Positions 25,379-37,400 of a stretch of 64,000 nt of DNA are shown here, piece after piece. The position numbers and the translations under genes are program-made. A model generated the notes under the pieces. It did not search any database, was not told the DNA's origin, and saw only the letters and a list, made by a program, of their open reading frames with translations. Location: NCBI GenBank assembly GCA_963969395.1, contig OZ017796.1:12650501-12714500 (forward strand). The letters are read 5' to 3'. The number at the start of each line of letters is the position of its first letter. Position 1 is the stretch's first letter. The stretch comes from Pseudoscleropodium purum. Lineage: Eukaryota; Streptophyta; Bryopsida; Hypnales; Brachytheciaceae.

Positions 25379-28201
25379 ATGGACATGGACAGGTATGCTT
25401 CACAATTTTGTCGGTGACGTAGCTAGGGCTTTTAATCTACTATTTCCGACATTACATGCAACTAGGGCTTATAATCTACTATTATTTTCACATGATTTGC
25501 TTCTGTGCACAAGTTTTTCATAAGAGATTAGAGAGAATTGTGGGTTATGGTGCTACTGATCTCCCGGAAATTTTGTATGCGTTTAAATGTCCTGAACTGT
25601 GCAATGCAAGGTCTATGCTTCGACAGAACATTTCTAAACGATTGTTTTGCCTGTATTTGTCCTGAAGCTGTTTTCTGAACAGGGCAACAGGCAAAAGGAC
25701 AGTGAGTCAGTCTAAGGTGTGCTGCGATCACAATGGGGCCACTCATGTATGCACCTTATCATCCCTTTGCAATAGATTATCGACAAAGACGGCGGATTTT
25801 TTTCTAGATCTTCGATTACCCTAGAATTCTAATTGAGTATTGTTACTTGGAGTATCTGATCTTGTAAGAGAGAGGTTGTCTTGGTTGTTTTCTGCGAAAT
25901 GTTTAGTTATGAAACTCGTTCCTTTGAGCCATTCTAGTGAGTAGGAAGTACGATATGCAATGAGAAATTTCTCTGTGTTCAACGGCACAAGTTTTTTTTA
26001 GTAATTTTTATTAGGTGACACTATGATCAGGTCTATCATGTGTGCTATGTGGTGTGACCATGTAATGACTTCCAGCTCCTCATGTTTGCAGCAGGTGAAA
26101 TTGGATAGTTTGCCAGCTGGAGTGCGGTTTGATCCGAGCGACGAAGAGCTGCTGGGCCATTTAGCACAGAAAATTGGTCGTGGTTTGAAGCCCCCACATC
26201 CTCTCCTTGATCAGTTCATTCGTACTCTGGAAGAGGAAGATGGCATCTGTCGGACCCATCCAGAGAATTTGCCAGGTGCGGTTCCGCTTAAAGAACATTT
26301 TCTATTCAATGGCAGGAGAGTTGAATTAGTATCTGTATTTTAAGATTTGCACTGATTCTACATTTTCAGTCAAACCTCTACAATGGTTACATTTGCTCTT
26401 CATATATCTGATGTAAACATTGGGTAAGCAGGGGTGAGGAAGGATGGAAGTAGCTGCCATTATTTTCATCGACCTTCTATGGCGTATACCACTGGTACAC
26501 GCAAGAGACGAAAAATCCAGTCTGACGTTGTTCCGGACGGTGGGGCTGATGTGCGCTGGCACAAAACAGGCAAAACTCGACCTGTTTCTCAGGTTGGGAC
26601 CTCATCCTTCCTTTTGTGTCCTGACATGAATTTGAGATACAGACGGTTTAAACTGTTAAGAAAATTGAGACTTTCTCGGTCCTTTCGGGGTTAAGATAAG
26701 GTGTGAACAAATGACTTGGATGATTGTCAAGTTTCATAACTGGACAGACGTCCTAACAATGTTTGTCTTGCGCAGGATGGGAAGGTGTTGGGGCACAAGA
26801 AGATCATGGTCCTGTATCGAGCCACGGGTAAGAAGTCTAAGAATCTGAAGACCAACTGGGTGATGCATCAGTATCACCTGGGAGGTAACGAAGAAGAGAC
26901 GGATGGAGAGCTGGTTGTGTGCAAGGTATTCTTCCAGAAAGCCCCTCGTAGCTGCCCAAGCCGCAAATCAGGAGCCACTGCACTGGATGAGGAAGAATGC
27001 GAACCGTCAGAAAGCGATATTGGTTTCCAGGAACCAACGGGAGTGAGTGGAGATTCGCCCTCGGCATCGGTAGTGACAAGAGGCTTGCCCCCTCCAACTC
27101 CAAGGTCATACACCACATCGCGCACTGCAAAGCAGCTTTACTCTGAGCCAACAGAGTCTATTTCGGAGATTTTCGACCCTCAGGCCCTTGCGACTCAATC
27201 CAAACAGAAGGCAATTTTTGTAAGTATAAGACACTGACTTCATTCTTTTTATGTAGAGAATTTTCCGATTATTTATATGAAGTCTCATTGCTTGAAAAAT
27301 GACGCATTTGAGCTTATTGAAATGGATAGGCTCGGAGTGATAAGGGGCAGTACAACGACAAGGAGCGTGTTGGTGTGGATATGAATCTGGATGCAAATGG
27401 CTTTGAACCTCAAGCACCTGGAGAAGGGCTGGAACTTGTAGTGTATACAGAGAATCAAATGACGCACACAAATGGTGGGTTGGGTGGCCATGTATCATGC
27501 GAGGGAGAAGCTGAGTCTTTTCAAACTGTGAATCTTAACGATGAGCATGAATCCTGGGGTCTTGAGGAGGCAGGACACGTGGAGGAGGACCCGTCTATTC
27601 TGAGTCTTCTGTGCGATGAGCGTCTCAATGGTGACCCGTTAGCGGAGGTTTGTTCTAATAATCTTACATGATGGTGCCTCCGAAGCTTTCCTGTGTTGAT
27701 GTTATCCTGTTTTTTTTAATGCAGAGAGCTGTTTGAAATTGGATATTAATGACAATATCTTTTTTCTGATCAAAGGCTTTTGATGTCATGTATTACTGGA
27801 TGAAAATGCAGGATGCGGACTACCAAGATTTCAATTTCCGAAGCCTTTCCTATGACGTGGGGTGCAGCATTGAGGAAGAGCCATTCAGAGGCGAGACAAG
27901 TGCTGTAGGAGACCCAATATGCACATTGGATGGCATTGAGCTGGACACTCCTCCAGAGATGATGAGCACTCCTCCCTTGTTGGACACTCCTCTGGAGGTT
28001 AGTGCTGTTACTAGTTACTTTGAAGGGGTTTATTTGTCGAGTAGGTCGATTGACACGAACCTTGACCTGTGCTTGACCTGTGCTTTTTTGTGGTGGTCTT
28101 GTATGCAGTATCCTGTTGTGACTTCTCAGGAAGTGAACGATTGGTGCAATAGAAACCCAGTCGTCGGCCTTGACAATACTGACAGCCAATCGACCACTTA
28201 A
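25379..28201 (+). CDS. SOG1: SOG1-like NAC domain transcription factor
   Basis: Resembles SUPPRESSOR OF GAMMA RESPONSE 1, the nuclear NAC factor that drives the plant DNA-damage response after ATM/ATR phosphorylation. Exons: 25379-25392, 25683-25746, 26095-26275 (or from 26092, adding one Gln), 26432-26592, 26776-27219, 27330-27647, 27812-27997, 28109-28201; 486-487 aa. The NAC domain spans about 30-180: [61 protein letters not shown]. The RTHPENLPG and GTRKRRKI blocks are typical of the SOG1/NAC044/NAC085 clade. The C-terminal half is acidic and ends with two SQ sites (TSQEV, DSQST); a TQ lies at LATQSK, and further SQ sites are VSQSK near the N terminus and PVSQDG in the domain. The first two exons (MDMDR plus 21 residues) were chosen on phase and ATG position and are less certain than the rest. 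Assignment within the SOG1/NAC044/NAC085 group needs a tree. Confidence 0.88.
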
Positions 28202-28900
28202 ATTGGTATAGCCCGTAACAAAATATAGTAGCATTTTCAAGACAAGTTTTGCAGTTTCTTGCTACTTCAAATGGTTGCGCTTCATTGATTGCTTCATTTC
28301 AGGAGGCTTACCTCTTGCAATGGTACAGCGTTTTGTTATCTAGAATGTGCAGTTTGATGAAACTGATTGATTGTGAGTTGGCTCCACGTATTTCATGTTG
28401 GTAACACCCAGAACTGCTCTTGTTTCAGGTGGCTGAGATTTGAGTTATTCGGCAAAGGTTTGATACTTTCGGAGTTTTGAGTTCTTGCTGTTTGTAGAGA
28501 GCATTGGGTGATGGTGTATTCAAAAGCCTGAATGCTCGGCACTTGCGGTGACAAGTTGTGGGAGTGACTCGGATGTTGGTTGAAGCGCATCAGTGCCTAC
28601 ATTTCAAATTACCAAAAAAATCAACGAAATGGCCTGATGTTAGTAAATATTGCTACTAGATGTAAGATTTATTCAGCGGACGTTTTTCTTTTTTACAAGT
28701 TAGCTTAAAAGCCATGTGCAACTTTTGGGTGGTGTTGAGGCGGATATAGGATCTCTTTTGGGTTACGTGCAGGTCGCTTTGAACTGTGGCAAGTGTGGCA
28801 GAGCACAGAAAACACTTTGAAGACGTGCTTTTGTAATTTATTTTCTCAGAAGAAAAGTTTTGTCAGAGTTTGTGCAGCATTTTGAAGTGCATCATTGAAG
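28202..28900 (+). other. 3' flank of the NAC gene
   Basis: Moderate GC continuing from the last exon, probably 3' UTR. No separate gene recognised. Confidence 0.4.
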
Positions 28901-31439
28901 GTATCAGCTCCTTTCAATGCTCTAGCATCGAAATTGTTTGATGCATCTTCGCATGGGTTAACCTTAACCCCTTGATCTATGAGGGCTTGGGAGATAACCT
29001 GGATGTGCTATGGTACATGCCTTCCTCATCAAAGTTCGCAGGAAAAGACCAGATGTTAGACGTGATTTTTAGAAATTACCTTTATGGTCTAATTTGAAAA
29101 AAAAGATTATACATCTTTGCCAGATCAATTTGGAATCACATATAACTTTGAAAATTCACTAAAACAATAACATATGTTAAACCATTAAACACTGACAAGG
29201 ATGTGTTTTGTGTGATGGATGACATAGAATCTTTTTAGTAGGATAGAAGTGCAACTACTCATTCATGGAATTTTGTTGTGGAAAGGGGAGGTCTTCTATA
29301 GGAGTTTGACTTTCAATGAGTATTTTTGCAATTTTTGAAGCCAACAATTCACACAATAACCAAATGGATGATTATTATAGTCACCATCCTTGAAGAGGTT
29401 AACATCTTGAAGAGTCAAGGCTTATTATTGAGTTCCTTGGAGTTTTCTTGGAATTAAACAAATTCCAAATAAATGAATTGAGGGTTACATTTCAAATGAA
29501 AATGTAGAAGAAGAAAATACAATAATATCACTTATGGATTAAAAGATCATAACTTTTGAACCCAAAAGTGTCAACCCCTAAATGCCTAAGGCTTGTTTTG
29601 AACTTTTTGGAATTTGCTCTTAATTGAACAAAATGACAACATTTTAATAAGTTGTATTAATTTATTTTTTTGAATTGTAACTGTACAAATTCAAATTAGA
29701 CATGTTAGAAATTTCATAGGAAAAGAAAACACAACAATATCACTTACAAAGTCTATCAATCTTATTTTCACAAGTCAAATCTAAGAAATGTGTGACTGAA
29801 AAAATATGAGGTTAAAGGGCCTAACATGTATAACTCCAATCAATTTATGGCTTCTTAAAATCTACTCTATAACTTTTTAAAATGTATTTTGAATGTGATT
29901 TTTTCTCCAAGATTTAGTGTATTTGAGGCTCATTTCCAAGAGCTCTCAATATTATGGGAAGTCTAGATTGCAATGGATACCCTTGTACAAAATCTCAAAT
30001 AGAATCTCAAATAGAAAAACCACTGTCATTTATTTTCAAGATTGGATTTTTGATGCTAAAACTAGACTTCAAGAAGAACTTTAAAAAAATATAAACTACT
30101 AAAAATAACAATTTAGTTTGGTTTAATTTAACTTCAAAGTTTTGCAAGTACCAAATTTAGGTGCCTTTGGCATTTAGGAGTTCATATTGTGAAGTGATTA
30201 GAAGTCTTTCAATCCTCTTTTTACATGTCGAACTTCTTTTTACATGTCAAATCTAAAATTGGGGTCATTCAAAAGAATATGAGGTTAAACAACTTGGTAT
30301 TGGCTAAATTTTGAATTAAATAAAATCTTACCAAAGTATAATTTTTGCTATTTTTTCTTTTAGTTGAATATCTTTAAAAGTATATTTCAAACTCCAAAAA
30401 TTTGCTTTTGAAAAATACCTCTAAAGATATTCAATAAAAAGGGGCATTTAGAGATGATCCTCAAATACAATGGATCTTACAAGGAAAATGACATTAAAAA
30501 TTGATTGAAAACATTGTAGAATAGCTTTTGGAAAGCTTTAAGTTGATAGTAGTTATGCATGCTACTATATGTCTTCTAGCTTCGTATTTTTTCATGACTT
30601 CTATTTTATATGGCATATAAAAAGATTAAAAGACTTCAAATAACTTTCATAGTTTCCATCGCCCTCTTCATTAAATAATATAATCTTTCAATTCTTAGAT
30701 GAAATTATTTTTTTCCTATATGATCTTTAATACAACTAGTTTGAATTTATATGTTTATAATTTTTTTTAAATTTAGGAAAATTGAAAGATCAATTTAGAA
30801 GTATTTAGAAAGTATAATCAATGATAAAAATAAGCATACATCTTGTGGACATGTTAGCTATTTGGGTGAAAACCATAATAAAGGATGCTTTACACCTAAG
30901 CCATTCCCTTTGAGGCCAATCACATGTGAGAATTTTGGGCCTCTTACTCAATTAATTAAAAGGTAAACCAATCCATCTCTACCATCTGTTTATTACCACC
31001 ATCCTACTTTGGGCCCAATTACCACTACAAATTCATCCAAATCCATTTACTCTTCTAACAAAATCATAACTTTTAAGGTAGACTAACCCATCTCTACCAT
31101 TTGCCTATTACCATCATCCTACTTTTCACCCCATTATCACCACAAATTCATCCAAATCCACTTATTTTTTTGACAAAATTAATGCATTGATTCCAACTTG
31201 GGTATCTTGTTTGTTTTTTATTAGTGGATACTTTAGTGCTAAAAGATACACTTTGAGGTGATTATGGATTGATAATAGAACATCTATGACTTCATTCTAT
31301 GAACAATTTTGTAATTTCAAGGCAAACCAATTCAAAAATTCACATACATTACAATTCTAAATGAAAAATTATAATTCCACTTAGATTTGCTTTGTGAAAC
31401 AAGCGCACACCTCTGAAATATGTACCCCTCTTAGAGTTG
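28901..31439. other. AT-rich spacer
   Basis: No gene recognised. The tandem duplication at 30961-31190 is listed separately. Short stretches recall the other AT-rich repeats, but no element ends were defined. Confidence 0.55.
30961..31190. repeat. 115-bp tandem duplication
   Basis: Two adjacent copies start at 30961 (AGGTAAACCAATCCATCTCT) and 31076 (AGGTAGACTAACCCATCTCT). Both continue through CATCCTACTTT and ACAAATTCATCCAAATCCA. They are roughly 85% alike and non-coding. Confidence 0.75.
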
Positions 31440-32453
31440 GCCCTAAGATATTCAGATTGCAAATCCGGGTGATAATAAGCTTGTCTACCTTAGGTGTAAA
31501 GCGTCCGTAGAATGCCGCAGAGTGTGTTCGGAATTAGGTTTGGCAAATACCGTCATTACCGTGTGACCGAATGCCGTAGCGGTCACAGGGGCATCTTCCT
31601 GGTCCTCTTCGGTCGCACAACACCGTCCCCTTCATTCTGTCAAGATCCACTAATCGCTTCGAATGCTCTGGTCTTCAATCTCTTGCTGTTGATTTTGGCA
31701 GCATATCCGACGGAGCTTCCGTTTGCGGACATGGAGTAAGTGGCGCGGAGTAGCCTGTCATTTCAAGGTGCTGGACGAGTCCAACGGTGCTAGTTTCCTT
31801 CAGGTAGGGTTTTCTTCCCCATTCGTATGAATCTAGGGTTGCGGATCCATGACAAGGTGACGCTCGAATGTGAGCTTTGGATTGCTTCCTCGATCTGCAG
31901 ATTAAGACGAAATTTTTGCTCTACATTGTGGCGACTTCGGGGTTACAAATAGGTTTGAATGGTTGATCTGGTTTCTTGTGGTGAATTTCAAACTGGTTCG
32001 GGCTGTGGGAGCATTGGTTTTAAGGGAAGATAGAAAGTAGTGGAGATTTTCAGTTCCAAAACTGATTTAAATAGGGAATGCTGAATCTGTGTATTCTCTC
32101 GGATAGCGGAAACGGAATATCGATTTTTTCCTGAACAGTGAATTTTGCTTTGAGTAGTTGAAATTCTCTTTCGAAACTGCGATATCTAGAAGGATTTGGT
32201 ATGCAGATGAGTGAAGACTGAGAGGGATATCGTGCGGTACTCGATTTTGAAGGGGTGGCTTGTAGTAACGTGTATCTGATGCATTTCAGGACAGGGAAGT
32301 CCAAAGTGACGAGTGACAATTGCAGTGAGGAAGGCCATTTGTGCTGGAAGGTCTTTAGGTTGCTGTGTGGCCGATGGTGCCACTTGGTATGGCGTGCAGA
32401 AACGTGAGCCCTAAGCCCTAATTCTGTAGTTCATAAACCCTATCTCTATTGGA
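31440..32453 (+). promoter_or_regulatory. QSOX 5' UTR/promoter region
   Basis: GC increases abruptly at about 31500, marking the gene island. It probably contains the promoter and 5' UTR, perhaps with a leader intron. The ORF at 31512-31739 has no recognisable similarity and is not called. Confidence 0.35.
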
Positions 32454-35400
32454 ATGGCTATGGCCAACATGGCGCGGTTCCTCGTCTTCTGCCTCGCGAT
32501 CGCCCTCCCTTGGCCTTTGGCTTACGCGCGCGCGGGTGCTATCAACCAACTTGCGCTCGCCCCTCCCCTGGATCCCCTGTCCCCTGTCTACGAGCTCACT
32601 TCTGCCACTTTTAACGACACGCTCGCGTCCGCCCTTGCTCCTTGGGCTATAGTCGAATTCTACGCTCACTGGTATGCCCCTCTGCCCCCACCATCCATTC
32701 CTCTCTCCACTTTTTCCTTGCTTTGGCCTGCCTTGCCTTGCTCCATAGTAATTCTGTCTGTTGGGAGGGTGCAGGTGCGGTGCATGCAAGCAGTACAAGG
32801 TCATCACTCCCCTCAGCTCTTGTACTCGTCTTTCGTCTTTTTCTTAGTTTAAAATAGAAATATGTACATATATTATTTGTGCATGCAATCACTTTCTCGT
32901 CCTATGTGATTTCGTAGTTTGTGCTCCGCTTTTTCTGAAATTTGCACTTCTGGACTTGGAACCTTGTGCAGCCTCACTACGAGCGTGTTGCTAAACTTTT
33001 CAATGGTCCTAGTGCTGTTCATCCGGGAGAAGTGTACCTCGCTAGGGTGGATTGCGCCAACAATGTGATTCTCTCAACTTGCTCTTTTTCGTGATTATAA
33101 AATATTTTACGAAAGCTTGCCGGTGTCTCTTCCTTGGATTGTCAATAATTTCTTTGCTTTGGGGATTGTACAACTGTCGAACTGCCTAGAACGAACCCGG
33201 GAACTTTTTGTTTTGGATTTCATGGACACATCCCGAGTATTTTAAGGAACAAATTCACAAGGAAGTTATCTGTTTGAAGTGACTTGATTATGGCATTAGT
33301 TCTATGCAAATTTCTAGGATGTGTGCTTATCATTTTGACAGAGCAGATTAATCAAGATGTTTGTTCGAGATTTGGAGTCGACTATTATCCGACTCTTTTG
33401 TGGGCTTCTCCCCCCACCATTGCGCGTGGGGATCGTGTAAAGAAAACTGAGGAGCTGGAGGAGATTAAGAAAGCTTATTCTGCAGAGAAGCTTCTTGGGT
33501 GGATCAACGCGCGAATTTCTAAGTATGAGTTTGCAAATATTGTTTAGAATTTCTGATCTCTAGATTCATCTTCTAGATTTGATGATTTGTTGCATCATGG
33601 GGACATTTTCACCAATACATCAACTGCAACCTTCCAGAACCATACTAACATGTTCGTGTTTATGCCTGGATTAGAGCATATTCTTTAAGTGATGTAGCTG
33701 CAGTAGATGCCGTGGGAGTTGTCAACGCACCGGTTCGTGAAATTGTGCAGGTCTTTATCATATCTTTTGTGCTGCATTGAAATTTCCCGTTGTAACCGGA
33801 CGTAATCTATTTGTTTGCTTCTGCTGTCAGCTATATTTTCTCTGTTTGTCTTGACCCATTTAATTGTGTTTGTGCTAGAGAAGATGTCTGCAACTGTCCA
33901 TGACACTGAAGAAGCCACTGCTACAGCTTTCAAGATTATCATCGACGAAAAAGTGAGCTCGCATCTGGCAAAGTTCTTTTGTACTTGAATGATTTAACTG
34001 ACTATAAAATAAAATGGGGCTATTTGTATTTGCCCTTTCTGCCTCCAACTACAAAGTACTACTCACATGAACGGAATCGTTTTGAGACTCTGGATCAAGT
34101 TGAAGTTTTCTCTGTTTGAAATTTTGGTGTCGCATTAATCCTCTTAATGCAAATTTTAACCATGTATGCAAAATTTGATTTTGGAAAGATGAATGCAAAA
34201 TGTGGTCTATACTAACCTGTTTCGAGGGAATGACAGCTCCTGCATTGGGAGAGCCGAGGACCCTTGATTCGATATCTGCAACTTCTTATTGCTCATCATC
34301 CCTCCAGAAGGTTGGAGTGTTTTCTCACTTTTTTTGTGTGGATATCTTTTCATTTATTTGCTGTGGAGATGCATAAGTGTGGACCCTTGCTGCACCGAGG
34401 CCACTATGTTTTGTGCCCATAAGTCAGTATTTATTGTGCAGAGAAGTATGTTTCTTTTGCACAGAGAATTACGTTCTCTAGATTGTGTTGTATTTGGATC
34501 GGATTCCTACTCTATCTTAAGGGATTTTGTCTTGGTGCTCGCTCATCAGGTGCAGGAGGGGTTCCGCGGGCCTGTTAGTGGATTTGGCTGATATATGGTC
34601 GGAGGGTGAGCCATCGATAGAGGCCCTAAGCAAATATAACGTTTGTGGAAAGTCATCACCATCAAATTATTGGGTCAGTGTGGCGCCGATAATGACCACC
34701 TAACTCGTCCTTTATACGTAGGAGAAATGTATTATCAGTTGGAATTTAAGTGTGATTGTCTTATGATTGATTAGATTCTGCCAATTTTTTATATCGTCAG
34801 TGTGAGATTCTAGTTTGCAATATTTCCCAAACTTCAGATTTACTTCATTCTAGGCTATTGACTGAGTACTCGGGGTGGGACCTTTCATATTTTTGTAGGT
34901 ATCTTGCCGGGGTGACAATCGGGGTTACAAGTATCCATCACCACCTTCTTTCGTTATTTCGTTATCCATTTCAGGACTTGCAACTTCGTATATTAACCTT
35001 CTTTCTGCATAGTTGAAAGTTTCGCCGCTCAGTATTTCTATATGAAGTGGATTAGGTATCACTTCAATTGAGTCTAGTACCGCAGATTAACCAAATTTGG
35101 GCTTATAAGCAGTGGAAGAGCAATCTGATCCAAAGGTGTGGGCATGCAGCTGCGGAATGTGGCTTCTGTTTCACTCACTGAGTGTTCGAGTATCCGATTC
35201 TGAAAGCACAGACGCATTTTTGGCAATTCGAGGTTTTGTTGACCATTTCTTCAAGTGCCAAGAGTGCCGAGAACATTTTCTGGAAATGAGCTCCAGGTAT
35301 CGACCAATATCACCTAGATTGTTCAGAAATAGTAGATGTTGGCTGTGGTGGGGTAGGGGTTGGGTTGGGGGGCTAGGCTGCCGAAAAGCACGCTCATAGA

Positions 35401-36238
35401 TTCAGATGTTTAACCAAATAGTGCACCTTTTCTGTGCTATGGTTGAATGCTTCTTATATTTCTGCTCTCTCAATCTATGCTATCCTTTAATTCATATTTC
35501 GAATACTTAGAATCACCAAATTCAGCCCAATTTGCGAAAACTCTATAGTTGAATCCAAGGGTCATTTCCTGCGCGGCGACCTACTTCTATGAATCCTCTC
35601 TATTTTGTATAGTTTATGCTGTCACTTCACCTAAGATTTTGTGATTTCATTTTGATTGACCTAATCATTTGTTACGATTAATTCAGCGTGGTGAATACAA
35701 CGAAGACACAAAGGGACTTGGTGATGTGGCTTTGGCAGGCACATAATGAGGTATTGTTTCTTATTCCTTTTTCCTTGGTAGTCATTCCTTAATGAGGGAA
35801 ATGTCGTGGTATATTTTCCTGAATAGATTCTGGTGGCTGCGTGATTAGTAATGTAAGGATTTGGAAACGGCGATGGATTTCCTGACACTTCTTTTTTGGA
35901 CGTAACAGGTAAATAAACGTCTAGCGAAAGAGGACCTAGAAGCTGGAAAAGAAGATTCTCAGTCTCCAAGGACCGTATGGCCAACCAAGCCTCTATGTCG
36001 TGACTGTTTCTCGGGGACCAATGTCCTGGAGCCAGATTGGAACCATGACGCTGTTTACAAATTCTTGACAAATTGGTATGGGCCATCACTGCAACGTCCA
36101 ACTTTGGCGGAAGCTGAGATTGTCAGCGGCGGTAGTTCTCTAGGAAAAGGAGCCTTTATTGGCATTCTTTTGGCGGGTTCGGGTTTAATGCTTGTCGCGT
36201 GGTGGTGGAGCAAGCAGACAAAAAAGCGCAAGTATTAA
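32454..36238 (+). CDS. QSOX: Quiescin sulfhydryl oxidase (QSOX)
   Basis: Flavoenzyme of the secretory pathway that makes disulfides in proteins and reduces O2 to H2O2. Twelve exons: 32454-32671, 32775-32799, 32972-33064, 33347-33522, 33675-33750, 33881-33952, 34237-34310, 34550-34673, 34899-34930, 35150-35296, 35687-35750, 35909-36238; 476 aa. Order: hydrophobic signal peptide (1 to ~26), thioredoxin domain with CGAC (74-77), a helical linker (about 172-290; IRYLQLLIAHHPSRR), and an Erv/ALR FAD domain with CGMWLLFHSLSVRV (298 on). The FAD-proximal FKCQEC has its CxxC at 333-336, followed by HNEVN and a third CxxC, CRDC, at 397-400. A single C-terminal TM helix (about 448-467) is followed by a basic tail, as in plant QSOX. 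It has one thioredoxin domain, the plant arrangement. Exon 2 is a 25-nt microexon encoding CGACKQYK. All joins keep phase. The start is the first ATG and gives a good signal peptide. Confidence 0.94.
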
Positions 36239-37400
36239 CTCTTCCATCTCGACTCTCTTATCCAGGTTTTTCTCACTTAACTATGGTTTGAAATATTTAA
36301 TCAACCGGCTGACCCAAGTCTAGTTTCTTTTTGTGTGATCGCGATACTAATAAACGGTTGCTGAATTACACCGAACCACATGAAGATGAGCTTTTGGACC
36401 CCACATTTCAATTTGTGCTTCTCTTGCAGGCGACTGCACAAGCTGTGAAGCTGAGGAGATTGCACTGTCTGTCTGACAGCGGCAGTAATCTAGTGTACTG
36501 TACATATTCAGAAACTAGCCTCATCACACATTTGATTGAGAAGAGAAGACTCGCGGATTCATTTTTCTGCGATGTCATGTGGTGCAGACAGGCAATATGC
36601 TTGGAAGAGAATAAGAGATTGGCCAAGGACACGGGGAAAATGCTACATTTCAAAGACAGGGCATGCAAAAAGGTTATGTCTAGATTAGTAGGGTTCTGTG
36701 CATTGGCTGATGTTTTTAGGGAAAACATGTTGGACTTGATGTTTTGTTGCTGTTTTAATTTGTAGCCACATAAGAATAGTCTGCTAGTTAATATTACTAG
36801 ATGTTCTTAAAAGCCCGCATTTGGGGTCTGACCCGAGGCATCCGCGCTCTTGCACGCCTGTGGCATTGAGCTAGAAGCAGGAGGTGGCACAGTTTCAATG
36901 GTCGTCACCGCTTGCGTGACCTCATGTTTTCTACGGCAAGATATAATCATGTGTTCTAAACCTAAACACATTCGCTTTCATGATGATATGGACACACCTA
37001 TAAATTTCTGTTCAGGGGTTGGGATCACGGTATAGTGCATCCTCAAACATCGCGTTTGCGTGAAAGAGAAACTGGAGCAATTTGGTTTCAAAATATCGTT
37101 GAGGAAGTGCTGAAAAAAGGCTCTATATTCTACAACACATCCAAGTTGTGGGCAAATTGTATTTGAGTACAAGAGTTCACCTTCTGTTGTTTACTTTTAT
37201 CAATCTTTTAGAAGTGAGAAATAAGTCATTACTGGACTTCCTGATTTTTAACCCTGATGCTGGGGCAGCTGGGCCAATAACCACGGATTTTCAACTTCAA
37301 ATTCCTTCACTCTGTTATGGATATTGCTCAATAAGAGGCTGTCTTTTGAGTGGATAGTCATTCAGGAGACAGGTTTTCTCAATTAGTTTTTATATTAAGT
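36239..37400 (+). other. QSOX 3' flank
   Basis: Moderate-GC region after the stop codon, probably 3' UTR. The 144-codon frame at 36331-36765 opens on TTG, overlaps a long antisense frame, and resembles no family I know. Confidence 0.4.

Noticed and set aside
36331..36765. 144-codon plus-strand ORF downstream of QSOX
   Set aside because: It opens on TTG, has a 106-codon antisense frame over the same bases, and shows no family signature. Best read as 3' UTR.
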